Source: Clostridium tunisiense TJ
GTDB taxonomy: Bacteria; Bacillota; Clostridia; Clostridiales; Clostridiaceae
Assembly (NCBI RefSeq): GCF_000300195.1
Contig: NZ_AMQH01000004.1
Coordinates: 62,001 to 126,000, forward strand
Length of the DNA stretch: 64,000 nt
Direction: 5' to 3'
The notes under the pieces are model-generated. The model ran no database searches, was not told the origin of the DNA, and saw only the letters and a list, made by a program, of their open reading frames with translations. Both the position numbers and the translations under genes were made by a program. Position 1 is the first letter of the stretch. Each line of letters opens with the position of its first letter. This document shows positions 17,309 through 25,147 of this stretch, one piece after another.

Positions 17309-17370
17309 GAGGTGAGTTTTAGTGGGAGTTTAGTGCTTGTTATACACTCTCTCACTAAAGATAACTTATG
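17309..17370 (+). promoter_or_regulatory. Shine-Dalgarno separated from its start codon by a 15-bp hairpin
   Basis: GAGGTGA (17309-17315) is the only SD near the GNAT start at 17368 but lies 52 nt away. Between them is a hairpin: TTTAGTG (17318-17324) with CACTAAA (17353-17359), GGAG with CTCT, then after a 3-nt bulge AGTG with CACT, and a 9-nt loop. Folding leaves about 10 nt between SD and ATG. An in-frame TAA at 17362-17364 excludes any earlier start. Confidence 0.6.
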
Positions 17371-17895
17371 TTTTTTACAAATTTAGAGACAGAGAGATTA
17401 TTATTAAAAAATATAAATGTTAAAGATAGAGAATTTATATTTGATATGTTTTCAAATCAAATGGTAAATAAATATTTATTTGATGCAGAGCCATTGACAG
17501 ATATTAGTGGTGCTGATGAAATTATTGAGTTTTATTTAGAACCTGAACCACGATTACAACATAGATGGATTATTATACGAAAATCAGATGGTGTAAAAAT
17601 GGGCACTTGTGGATTTCATTGTTGGAATACTTCAAATTCCACTGTTGATGTGGGCTATGATCTAAAGGAACAGTTTTGGGGAAATGGATATATGCAAGAG
17701 GCAGTTAAAGAAATTGTTGGATTTGCTAAAGATAAGATGAAGATTGAGACTATAAGTGCTTCTATTTATATAGAAAACAAAAAGTCAGTAAAACTTGCAG
17801 AAAGTCTTGGGTTTACTAGGGTGGGTTATTCTACAGAATTATTTAGAGGAAAAGAATATCAGCATTATAGATATTCTCTTATCTTCAATAAGTAA
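17368..17895 (+). CDS. GNAT family acetyltransferase, RimJ/RimL type
   Basis: A 175-residue protein beginning MFFTNLETERLLLKNINVKD, the standard RimJ/RimL N-terminus. Motif A is degenerate (YDLKEQFWGNGYMQEAVKEI), and the closing segment is SVKLAESLGFTRVGYSTELF. The start is fixed by an in-frame stop two codons upstream and by the conserved ETERL segment, yet no SD lies within 40 nt. A hairpin seems to bring a distant SD into position. Substrate unknown. Confidence 0.86.
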   Translation: MFFTNLETERLLLKNINVKDREFIFDMFSNQMVNKYLFDAEPLTDISGADEIIEFYLEPEPRLQHRWIIIRKSDGVKMGTCGFHCWNTSNSTVDVGYDLKEQFWGNGYMQEAVKEIVGFAKDKMKIETISASIYIENKKSVKLAESLGFTRVGYSTELFRGKEYQHYRYSLIFNK

Positions 17896-17936
17896 AGGGC
17901 TATGCTAAAAATCCATTATAAGAAAGGGTGAAATAT

Positions 17937-18185
17937 GTGAAAGAGAGTGAAATTGACAAGCGAAATATTCTTGATGAGGAACCATTTTCATATAAGGTTA
18001 CTAAAGATAAGAAGGTCTTTATTTATTGGCAGGGTAAACAAGTAACCATATTAAAAGGAAAACTCAGTGAAGAGTTTTTGGCCAAAATACAAAACGCAGA
18101 TACAAAAGAAACTCAGCTAGTTATGGCAAAGGTAACTGGCAACTTTAAACATGGTAATGAAAAGGATAATAAGACTAAATATTAA
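17937..18185 (+). CDS. Conserved-looking hypothetical protein (82 aa)
   Basis: A small, charged, soluble protein with a compact beta-rich middle (YKVTKDKKVFIYWQGKQVTI) and a short C-terminal helix region (SEEFLAKIQNAD). GTG 17937 is preferred because AAAGGG lies about 8 nt upstream; GTG 17928 overlaps it. No domain recognised. The following 71-aa HTH gene is 61 nt away on the same strand. Confidence 0.6.
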   Translation: MKESEIDKRNILDEEPFSYKVTKDKKVFIYWQGKQVTILKGKLSEEFLAKIQNADTKETQLVMAKVTGNFKHGNEKDNKTKY

Positions 18186-18246
18186 TTACTTATAAGTGAA
18201 GATATATACAATACTTAATATGAGGGTTATAGAAAAGGGGAATTAA

Positions 18247-18462
18247 ATGAGAAGATATACAGAACTAGAATTAAAAAAGGCACTAGATACAATAGAAGAA
18301 GGCAGCACTTTTTCAGAAGTATCAAGGGAAACGGGACTTAATAAAAGCATTCTGGCAAGAGAAAGGAGAAAGAGAAAAAATGAAAAGGGTCATATGAATA
18401 TAGCTAGAGATAGGGTAAGAATAACTGAAGAAATTATAGATGCATATGAAAAAAATGTTTAA
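18247..18462 (+). CDS. Small helix-turn-helix protein (71 aa)
   Basis: The N-terminal 45 residues contain an HTH of the resolvase/transposase-like kind: KALDTIEEGSTFSEVSRETG, then LNKSILARERRKRKNE with a basic recognition helix. It is too short for a transposase, and no partner fragments were seen. It could be a compact DNA-binding regulator or a relic of a longer HTH protein. The start follows GGGGAA. The next gene begins 21 nt downstream. Confidence 0.6.
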   Translation: MRRYTELELKKALDTIEEGSTFSEVSRETGLNKSILARERRKRKNEKGHMNIARDRVRITEEIIDAYEKNV

Positions 18463-18483
18463 GAGCTATTGAAAGGGGATATA

Positions 18484-19170
18484 GTGAATATGAAGAAAAT
18501 ATATAAGGCTTTACTTATTGTGCTTGCTACTTTAGCTATCTTTATAGGGTTATATTATATCCAATATCCAACAAAGGAAGATAGAGCAAGTTTAGAAAGT
18601 GAAATTCAAAGTTTTCAGGATTTTGAAGGTATAAAGATACAAAATGAAAAAATAATAGACAATAAAATAATTGCAATGTATACATTTAATGGTGGAATGG
18701 GCTATGCAATTTTTAATAAAGGAATTAATGGGAGATGTTTACTTACTTCTGCTCATAATAGCAATGGTGATACTATCCTCATTGGCTGTGAAGAAACTAG
18801 TAAAGATAGCTACAAAGTTTTTGCAGGTAAGAATTATGACAATAAAATTAACACTATTGAATTTATTGATACAGATGAAAGAAGAATTACAGTAGATGTT
18901 TCAAAGGAGGATTATTATATTTTAGCACTAAGTAATCTGAAGGAAGCATCTCCAATGGGAAAATTCAATTTATATGATGCAAACGGAAATAGCATAAAGG
19001 AAGAAATTATATCAAAGTATTTACGATATGGTAAAGGCGGGGACTCAAAATTTAAGATGGAACTTAAGATGTTTGATTTATGGTATGTAGTTGTAACTTT
19101 TATTAGTGGGATATGTATTTATTTGATTTATAAACCTAGCAAAAAGGAAAACATAGCAACAATAGGATAG
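18484..19170 (+). CDS. Membrane-anchored hypothetical protein with N- and C-terminal helices
   Basis: Starts at GTG 18484 after AAAGGGGAT (ATG 18490 is an alternative). About 228 residues: an N-terminal membrane helix (ALLIVLATLAIFIGLYYI), a roughly 165-residue mostly beta extracytoplasmic domain (MYTFNGGMGYAIFNKG), and a second helix near the end (YVVVTFISGICIYLIY) with a short basic tail. The two termini would lie in the cytoplasm. No family recognised. It may be cotranscribed with the small HTH gene 21 nt upstream. Confidence 0.62.
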   Translation: MNMKKIYKALLIVLATLAIFIGLYYIQYPTKEDRASLESEIQSFQDFEGIKIQNEKIIDNKIIAMYTFNGGMGYAIFNKGINGRCLLTSAHNSNGDTILIGCEETSKDSYKVFAGKNYDNKINTIEFIDTDERRITVDVSKEDYYILALSNLKEASPMGKFNLYDANGNSIKEEIISKYLRYGKGGDSKFKMELKMFDLWYVVVTFISGICIYLIYKPSKKENIATIG

Positions 19171-19432
19171 TAAGAGGGAGAGTTAAGCTGCTAAAAGTGG
19201 ATGAGCTTTTAAAAAAGTATTGGACAAGAATTTTGAAGTAATTCAAAGAATCAATATCAGTGTTAATATATATATTATCTTGAAATTAATATTATAATTA
19301 GGGTATAGATTAATTATAATTTATTACATAAATGTAGTATTTTAAAGTATATAGATTTTAGTAATGTTACAGGAATAAAGTTGTTTGATTTAATTACAAT
19401 TTTTATGATAATTTAACAGGGAGAATAATACT

Positions 19433-20017
19433 ATGAATTTTGAAGAAAAAATGAAGATGAATAAACCATATATATCTAAATATGAGGACATGGATCCTAC
19501 TTTAAAAACAAATGCAAGAAACTTGTTGTGGGAGTTTAATAATACAAAACCAGATGACAATGAAAGAAGGCAGGAAATTTTAAGGGAACTTTTTGGTTCA
19601 TGCACACCAATGACCTTTATAGAACCAACTTTCCGATGTGATTATGGCTTCAATATTCATTTTAGTGGAATGGCAGTTATCAATTACAATTGTGTCATGT
19701 TGGATACTTCACCAATTCACGTTGGGAAAAATGTATTTATCGGACCAGGCACCTGTATTTCATGTGCAGGTCATGCAGTTGATTCAAAGCAAAGAGCTGA
19801 AGGGATAGGAGATTCAAAACCAATTACTATTAAAGATGATGTTTGGATTGGAGCAAATTGCACTATTCTCGGAGGAGTGACTATTGGTGAAGGAAGTATA
19901 GTGGGAGCAGGAAGTGTAGTAACAAAAGATATTCCAGCAGGTGTTATTGCAGTAGGTAATCCATGTAAAGTACTGCGAGAAATCACAATAGAAGACAAGT
20001 GGAATTTGTGTGAATAA
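19433..20017 (+). CDS. Maltose/galactoside O-acetyltransferase-like (LbH hexapeptide-repeat family)
   Basis: A 194-residue trimeric acyltransferase of the LacA/Maa/NodL class that moves acetyl from acetyl-CoA to a sugar hydroxyl. The N-terminal cap (NTKPDDNERRQEILRELFG) and the left-handed beta-helix repeats (VWIGANCTILGGVTIGEGSI) are clear. It closes with VTKDIPAGVIAVGNPCKVLR. The catalytic His is in CAGHAVD, in place of the more usual THPLD. Members act on maltose, galactosides or xenobiotic sugars. Confidence 0.9.
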   Translation: MNFEEKMKMNKPYISKYEDMDPTLKTNARNLLWEFNNTKPDDNERRQEILRELFGSCTPMTFIEPTFRCDYGFNIHFSGMAVINYNCVMLDTSPIHVGKNVFIGPGTCISCAGHAVDSKQRAEGIGDSKPITIKDDVWIGANCTILGGVTIGEGSIVGAGSVVTKDIPAGVIAVGNPCKVLREITIEDKWNLCE

Positions 20018-20033
20018 GTTTAAATAAAATTAA

Positions 20034-20057
20034 ATAGGGGAAGTCCTTTGGCTTTCC
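20034..20057 (+). terminator. Weak hairpin after the O-acetyltransferase gene
   Basis: AGGGGAAG and CTTTCCTT form an 8-bp stem with G-T pairs and an 8-nt loop; a T-rich stretch follows only later. Possible weak terminator. Confidence 0.35.
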
Positions 20058-20128
20058 TTAAAACTTATATATTTTTAGCATTATTATAAAACACAGCCTA
20101 TTATTAAATAGTAATTAAGGGGAAAAAA

Positions 20129-20959
20129 ATGAGTGACGAAAATAAAAGTGGCACTAACTTATGGGATAAGGTTGCATTAAACTTTGGTAAAGTAGGACCA
20201 AAGTATTGGGATAGCTTTGGATTTAAGTTGGTTGAACTATCAATCATTGGAAGTGGAGCAAAAGTATTAGATGTTGGAATGGGTAGAGGTGCTTCATTAT
20301 TTCCAGCAATACATAAAGTGGGTAAAACTGGACATGTTATTGGTATTGATAATTCAGAAGTAATGGTTAGAGAAACCTATAAAGATATTATAAGTAAGAA
20401 TATAAGTAATGCAGAAGTTAAGGTAATGAATGCTGAGCACTTAGAGTTTCAAGAGGATTATTTTGATAATGTTTTCTGTGGTTTTGGGTTTGGATACCTT
20501 ATGTTAAGTGAAAATAAACTACAAGGTGTAAAAAGGATTTTAAAAACTTGTGGGCAGGCTAGCTTTAGCATATGGGGAGTACAAGAAGAACAAAAATGGT
20601 TGACAAAAATCATTGGTAATTATATCAACAATGATAATAAAAGCATTAATAACAATGCTAAAAACTATATTCCTAAATTTGATACGGTGGATACAGTAAC
20701 AAAAATATTAAAAGATGAAGGGTTTAAAAACATTAAGGTTTATGAAGAGAATAATGTTGTTATTTATGAAAGTAAAGAACAGTGGTGGATGGAAATGTGG
20801 GCTAATGCTGTAAGAGGGATTTTTGAACAAGTAGAAGCTTTGGGCTTAGATAAGCTTGAAGAGTTTAAAAATGATGTATTTAATGAACTTGAGAACTTTA
20901 AGAAAGAGGATGGGATATGTTTTAATATGCCAGTTATATATGCTTACGTAGAAAAGTAA
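20129..20959 (+). CDS. Class I SAM-dependent methyltransferase
   Basis: A 276-residue Rossmann-fold methyltransferase. The SAM-binding loop is VLDVGMGRGASLFPAI (motif I), the acidic end of strand 2 is VIGIDNSEVM, motif II/III regions are NAEVKVMNAEHLEF and FDNVFCGFGFGYLML. The C-terminal third (EQWWMEMWANAVRGIFEQVE) is helical and resembles the small-molecule methyltransferases related to UbiE. Substrate unknown; it starts after AAGGGGAA and stands as a single-gene unit. Confidence 0.85.
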   Translation: MSDENKSGTNLWDKVALNFGKVGPKYWDSFGFKLVELSIIGSGAKVLDVGMGRGASLFPAIHKVGKTGHVIGIDNSEVMVRETYKDIISKNISNAEVKVMNAEHLEFQEDYFDNVFCGFGFGYLMLSENKLQGVKRILKTCGQASFSIWGVQEEQKWLTKIIGNYINNDNKSINNNAKNYIPKFDTVDTVTKILKDEGFKNIKVYEENNVVIYESKEQWWMEMWANAVRGIFEQVEALGLDKLEEFKNDVFNELENFKKEDGICFNMPVIYAYVEK

Positions 20960-21001
20960 GTTTATTATTATAAACAGTTAATATACGAGGAGATGATATT
21001 T

Positions 21002-21703
21002 GTGTGTACAAGCTTTATTTATAGAGGTAAGGATACAATTATAGGAATGAATTTTGATAACAATGGCATGAAATATGCAATAGATACTAAGAATTCTAAG
21101 TGGTTCACAGTACTTGTTGATGGGGGCCGTGGAAAATATCCTTCCTTTGGAGTAGATAGCAGTGGTAGATTTTTTAATAGCCTTGTTGTGAATTCAAACG
21201 GTAAAGGTCTATATCGAAGACCAAGCAAAAAAGTAACTCATACAACTAAGCTTGTTACAGATATTATAAATGAAGTTATTCATCCTGAGAATTTGGGGGA
21301 GTACTTAGATAATATTGAAGTTGTTAATACACCAGACTGGAGTTGTCATAATATGATTTGTGATGCAAATGCAAATGTTTGGGTGGTGGAGCCTGGCCGT
21401 GGAAATATAAATAATACAGTAAATGATTCACCATTTTTTGTTATGACTAACTTTTCTTTATGGGAGCATTTACATGAAAATGTTGAAAGTAATTGTCCAC
21501 GTTATAAAGCAGTTTCTAATGAATTATCAAATGTAGAGGAATTAGATATTAGCAAAGCGTTTAATATATTAAATTCAGTAAGTCAACGAAATGAGGAATG
21601 GGTTACAGCCTTTTCATTGGTATACTCAAAAAAAGCACATACTGTATATTACTGTTTGGATGGCAATTTCAGCGAAATAGCAGAGTATAAGTTTCCTATT
21701 TAG
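21002..21703 (+). CDS. N-terminal-Cys Ntn hydrolase (choloylglycine hydrolase / linear amide C-N hydrolase family)
   Basis: With GTG 21002 as start (GAGGAG 9 nt upstream), the protein begins M-CTSFIYRGKDTIIGMNFD, so removal of Met exposes Cys2 as the nucleophile. The GMNFD segment matches the family's GRNMD. Other conserved parts are GKGLYRRPSK, NTPDWSCHNMICDANANVWV and FFVMTNFSLW. Relatives are bile salt hydrolase, penicillin V acylase and acyl-CoA:6-APA acyltransferases. The upstream ATG 20993 would bury the Cys at position 5 and is rejected. An amide drug or lactone-type signal is a plausible substrate. Confidence 0.85.
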   Translation: MCTSFIYRGKDTIIGMNFDNNGMKYAIDTKNSKWFTVLVDGGRGKYPSFGVDSSGRFFNSLVVNSNGKGLYRRPSKKVTHTTKLVTDIINEVIHPENLGEYLDNIEVVNTPDWSCHNMICDANANVWVVEPGRGNINNTVNDSPFFVMTNFSLWEHLHENVESNCPRYKAVSNELSNVEELDISKAFNILNSVSQRNEEWVTAFSLVYSKKAHTVYYCLDGNFSEIAEYKFPI

Positions 21704-21720
21704 CTGTAATAGCTTATGAG

Positions 21721-21745
21721 AAGGCTCTTCATTTAGACAAGCCTT
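21721..21745 (+). terminator. Weak stem-loop after the Ntn hydrolase gene
   Basis: AAGGCT (21721-21726) pairs with AGCCTT (21740-21745) and is followed by AATTATGAT rather than a T run. Confidence 0.3.
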
Positions 21746-21836
21746 AATTATGATGCTAAGCTAAATTTTACTAAGTATTTAATTAGTAAAAGTTTAAAAT
21801 GTTATGTGAAATAGCTAAGGAAATGGAGGTTTTAAA

Positions 21837-22400
21837 ATGAGTTATCTCTTTGATTGTATAACGGATTTAGTTTTTGTGAAAACGGAAATAAAACCAGCAG
21901 ATATAATTTTAGTGCCAGGGGGAAGTCATCCCCAATTGATGGAGAAGGCAGCAGAATTATATAAACAGGGGTTAGCACCATATATATTGCCAAGTGGGCA
22001 CTATAATCCTAAAATACCTGATTATAACTCAGAATGGGAATTTTTAAAATCCATAGGAGTAAAATTAGGTGTACCAGAACAGCGAATACTAAAGGAAGAT
22101 CAAGCAGCACATACCTTTGAAAATGCAGAATTTTCATGGAAGGTTATAAAAGAAAACAATATAACTGTAAAAAAGGCTATATTAGTTTGTAAGGCATATC
22201 ATTCAAGACGCGCATTATTAACTTATCAATCAGTATTTCCAAAGGATATAGAGTTTTATGTTGCATCTGTCTCAGATAAGAAAAATATTGAAGAAAATAA
22301 TTGGTTCTTAGAGGAAGAAAAAGTAAGCACTGTAATGGGTGAAGTTGTAAAAATAGGTAGGTATTTTGAACCTTATATTAAAAAACTGCAAGAAAAATAA
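21837..22400 (+). CDS. YdcF/SanA-like DUF218 protein
   Basis: A 187-residue soluble DUF218 domain. Typical features: DIILVPGGSHPQLMEKAAEL near the N-terminus, YKQGLAPYILPSGHY, a central GVPEQRILKEDQAAHTFENA, and KAILVCKAYHSRRALLTYQ. Membrane-bound relatives are linked to envelope barrier function and vancomycin resistance (SanA), while soluble YdcF can bind SAM. Biochemical role unsettled. ATG 21837 has a GGAGG-type SD. Confidence 0.85.
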   Translation: MSYLFDCITDLVFVKTEIKPADIILVPGGSHPQLMEKAAELYKQGLAPYILPSGHYNPKIPDYNSEWEFLKSIGVKLGVPEQRILKEDQAAHTFENAEFSWKVIKENNITVKKAILVCKAYHSRRALLTYQSVFPKDIEFYVASVSDKKNIEENNWFLEEEKVSTVMGEVVKIGRYFEPYIKKLQEK

Positions 22401-22509
22401 GGGGGAGAATTTAAAACACTAATTAACCCAAGTTAAGAAAGGTATTGGGTACAAGAAGCGAGATGGAACAATAACTAAAAAAATAGTAGAAATAAAGGGT
22501 GGGGATTTT

Positions 22510-23556
22510 ATGGAGATTAACATTAGGTATGAAACAGTTTCTAAAATGCTAGAGCTTTGCAGAAAGCACAAAGAAGGAAAATTACAGAGACGAGAGTTAG
22601 AAGAATTACTAAACCATGATGATTACAAAGTAGAGTTTGAAAGATATAATCAGAAGGGTTTACCCATGTGTGGTATAGAAAAGGAAGAGTTTATAGAATA
22701 CTTTATGAATTTTTTTCACTTAGATATCGCAGATATAAAGAATGAAAGATTAAAAATTCATCATGGCCAATACACTTATCTTTTTAATAACTTAGATTTT
22801 TATGAGAAAGAAATTGAAAAGTTAAATAGCTTTAGTGTCAATATATTTGAAGAAGGTCTTGAGTACACATTTAATGGGTTGCCAAAACAAGTGAATTTTA
22901 ATAGATTAGATTTTATATTCACTATTAGTATAGGAAATAGTTTTGGTTGGTTTTACGAACACTACTTGCATTTTGATATACTTTATTTTTTTAAAGCAGT
23001 GGATATGAATATATTTAGAAGTTATATTGGACATGAGGTACATCATATAGGTTTCAATAAATTTACTGAGAAAATATATGAGAGAAACCTATCTCTAGAG
23101 GATCAATTATATTTATTTCTTGCCTTTGAAGGACTAGCAGTAAAATATTGTAATAACGGACAAGGGATATTAACTAACTCCATATATGACGGAGAAGCTA
23201 ATATAGGAATAGATAAGTTTACTTGGAAATACTTTGAAAATGATTTTAATCATATGTATGATAATTTTAAAAACCAAATAAGATCTATTAGAGAAGGCAG
23301 GATTAAAGATATTGATGAGTTAAATGAAATCATATCAAATTATTGGCTGAATTTATATACTGATGAACAGGAAAAAAGTGAAGTTCCAAAACTTATGCAT
23401 TCTAGAAATTATTATTTCGGATGTAACATATGGGGATTAATTCATGATATATATGGAAAAGAGAAAGTTTACGAAGTAGTAAGTAATCCTAAGTTGTTTC
23501 CAGAAGTATTTAATAAAGCTCTAAAGCACATAGGAAAAGAAGAACTCTATATATAA
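22510..23556 (+). CDS. Putative zinc-dependent protease (DUF5700/DUF2268-like)
   Basis: A 348-residue cytoplasmic protein whose centre has SYIGHEVHHIGFNKF, an HExxH zinc-protease motif (HEVHH, about residues 178-182). A downstream LFLAFEGLAVKYCNN offers the third-ligand Glu, as in gluzincin-like families. Both flanks are helix-rich. Relatives annotated as DUF5700 or DUF2268 predicted zinc proteases have the same layout. No signal peptide is present, so an intracellular target is expected. Nothing nearby suggests the target. Confidence 0.75.
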   Translation: MEINIRYETVSKMLELCRKHKEGKLQRRELEELLNHDDYKVEFERYNQKGLPMCGIEKEEFIEYFMNFFHLDIADIKNERLKIHHGQYTYLFNNLDFYEKEIEKLNSFSVNIFEEGLEYTFNGLPKQVNFNRLDFIFTISIGNSFGWFYEHYLHFDILYFFKAVDMNIFRSYIGHEVHHIGFNKFTEKIYERNLSLEDQLYLFLAFEGLAVKYCNNGQGILTNSIYDGEANIGIDKFTWKYFENDFNHMYDNFKNQIRSIREGRIKDIDELNEIISNYWLNLYTDEQEKSEVPKLMHSRNYYFGCNIWGLIHDIYGKEKVYEVVSNPKLFPEVFNKALKHIGKEELYI

Positions 23557-23632
23557 TGAAATAAGGTTTTTTAAAAAGTGGTAGAATAAAATGAATTTGT
23601 TCATAATTTAAAGTAAGGAGTTTTAGGAAAAT

Positions 23633-24100
23633 ATGATAAAAGTAATGTTTGTATGTCATGGTAACATTTGTAGAAGTCCTATGGCTGAATTTGTGTTTCG
23701 CCACATGGTGAAGGAGAAAAAACTTTTGAACAAGTTCCATATAGCCTCATCAGCTACTAGTAGAGAAGAAATAGGGAATGATGTTCACTCAGGAACGAGA
23801 AAAAAGCTAAGGGAAGTTGGAATTCCTTGTGACAGCAGGACAGCAGTTCAACTTACTAAGAGGGATTATGAGGAATATGATTATATTCTTTGCATGGAAA
23901 GCTACAATATTAAGAATGCACAGCGTATTGTGGGGGAATATAAGGCTGGCAAGATTAGGAGATTACTTGATTTTTCTAGTAATCCAAGAGATATTGCTGA
24001 CCCTTGGTATACAGGAAACTTTCATGAAACCTATGGAGATATTGTAGAGGGGTGTGAAGCTCTGCTAGAACATATTTTAGAAAAAGGAATCATTTGGTAA
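23633..24100 (+). CDS. Low-molecular-weight protein tyrosine phosphatase
   Basis: A 155-residue LMW-PTP with the P-loop VCHGNICRSPMAE (CX5R, residues 8-14) at the N-terminus and the general acid in the DPWYTGNFHETYGDIVEGC segment near residue 125. It could also be of the arsenate-reductase-like or arginine phosphatase (YwlE) type; the DPWYTG loop favours a classical LMW-PTP. No kinase or capsule genes are nearby. Confidence 0.9.
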   Translation: MIKVMFVCHGNICRSPMAEFVFRHMVKEKKLLNKFHIASSATSREEIGNDVHSGTRKKLREVGIPCDSRTAVQLTKRDYEEYDYILCMESYNIKNAQRIVGEYKAGKIRRLLDFSSNPRDIADPWYTGNFHETYGDIVEGCEALLEHILEKGIIW

Positions 24101-24183
24101 AAAGTTTCTCTATTATAATCAATGGAGCGCCGTGAAAAGTAACTTCACAATATAACTTTAATTTAAGTAAAGTATTCACCTAC

Positions 24184-24283
24184 GGGCTTTCATGGTGAAA
24201 CTTTATTTTATTAATGTTCAAAAGCCTTAGGGAAACTAAGGTACATACAATAAGCAAGTTATGGCCTAAAATTGATTTACTAT
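24184..24283 (+). repeat. Dispersed structured repeat, copy 2 of 9
   Basis: Contains TTTATTTTATTAATGTTCAA, AAAGCCTTAGGGAAACTAAG and GGTACATACAATAAGCAAGTT, aligned to the family; the closing block is degenerate. It lies in the leader of the CPBP protease gene. Another hairpin (TTCACC/GGTGAA) overlaps its 5' end. Confidence 0.65.
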
Positions 24284-24328
24284 ATATCTACTATTTATTA
24301 ATTTAAGGGGATTTAGGGGGGGATTTGT

Positions 24329-25090
24329 ATGGCAGCTGATGGTATAGCAAATGCCATTGTCAATTTCATAATTTTTGGCATTGTTTTAGCTATAAGAAAA
24401 GCTATAAGTGGTGAAGGATTAAGCTCCTTTCTTATTCATTTTGATAAGAGGGGTATAAAGTTATTTTTAGAGGGATTAATTTTAGGTATTGTACTTGCTG
24501 CAATGTACCCGGTTTTAGTTATTATATTTGGATATGGTGAAGTAACTTTTAATGCAGCTAAACTAGGAAGAACAATTGTTATAGCAATACCAGCGGCAAT
24601 TGGCTTCCTAGCAGTAGCCTTATTAGAAGAAGCTGTATTTAGAGGATATATATTTTTAAAGTTAGAAAAGAAATATTCATTAACTATTGCTTTAATAATT
24701 TCTTCAGTGATATTTGGAGGATTACATTTTGGAACATACTCAGGTAGTGAGGGATTTTGGGTAGGGCTTATTAATGCAGGAATAATAGGAGTCTTACTTT
24801 GCTTAGTTGTTTATAAGAGTAATTCTTTGATGCTAGCTATAGGTTATCACTTAACCTGGAACTTAACTCAGGAGATAATAATGAGCAAAGGGGAAACGGC
24901 AATAGGGTTAATGGTAAAAGGAAGTGTGGGATCAGGCTCGGGGGGCATGTTCGAAACAGAAATCTTAACTACAGGAATTTTGCTTATAATGGCTATGTAC
25001 ATCTTTGTAAGATTTAGGAGAACTGGTAAGAATAGAAGGATGAGTTTAAATAATGAAGCGAATACAAATACAGGTTATATAGATAAGTAA
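24329..25090 (+). CDS. CPBP-family intramembrane metalloprotease (CAAX protease / Abi-like)
   Basis: A 253-residue protein with about seven membrane segments. The catalytic motifs are visible: LEEAVFRGYIF (EExxxR), FGGLHFGTYS (FxxxH) and the third motif HLTWNLTQ (HxxxN). Bacterial members cleave within the membrane or process bacteriocins and their immunity; some act in self-protection. GGGGGGA precedes ATG 24329. A bidirectional terminator separates it from the opposing murE gene. Confidence 0.88.
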   Translation: MAADGIANAIVNFIIFGIVLAIRKAISGEGLSSFLIHFDKRGIKLFLEGLILGIVLAAMYPVLVIIFGYGEVTFNAAKLGRTIVIAIPAAIGFLAVALLEEAVFRGYIFLKLEKKYSLTIALIISSVIFGGLHFGTYSGSEGFWVGLINAGIIGVLLCLVVYKSNSLMLAIGYHLTWNLTQEIIMSKGETAIGLMVKGSVGSGSGGMFETEILTTGILLIMAMYIFVRFRRTGKNRRMSLNNEANTNTGYIDK

Positions 25091-25117
25091 AGCCTAGAAT
25101 ATAAGTTAATGAGAATT

Positions 25118-25142
25118 AAAGGAAGCAAATGTTGCTTCCTTT
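25118..25142. terminator. Bidirectional terminator between the CPBP gene and murE
   Basis: AAAGGAAGCAA (25118-25128) pairs perfectly with TTGCTTCCTTT (25132-25142) around ATG. It lies between two convergent genes, with A/T-rich runs on both sides. Confidence 0.85.
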
Positions 25143-25147
25143 AGTAT

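Noticed and set aside
1..24100. Integron-like gene cassette array with attC sites
   Set aside because: Spacers differ in length and sequence and no repeated attC-type fold or integrase was seen.
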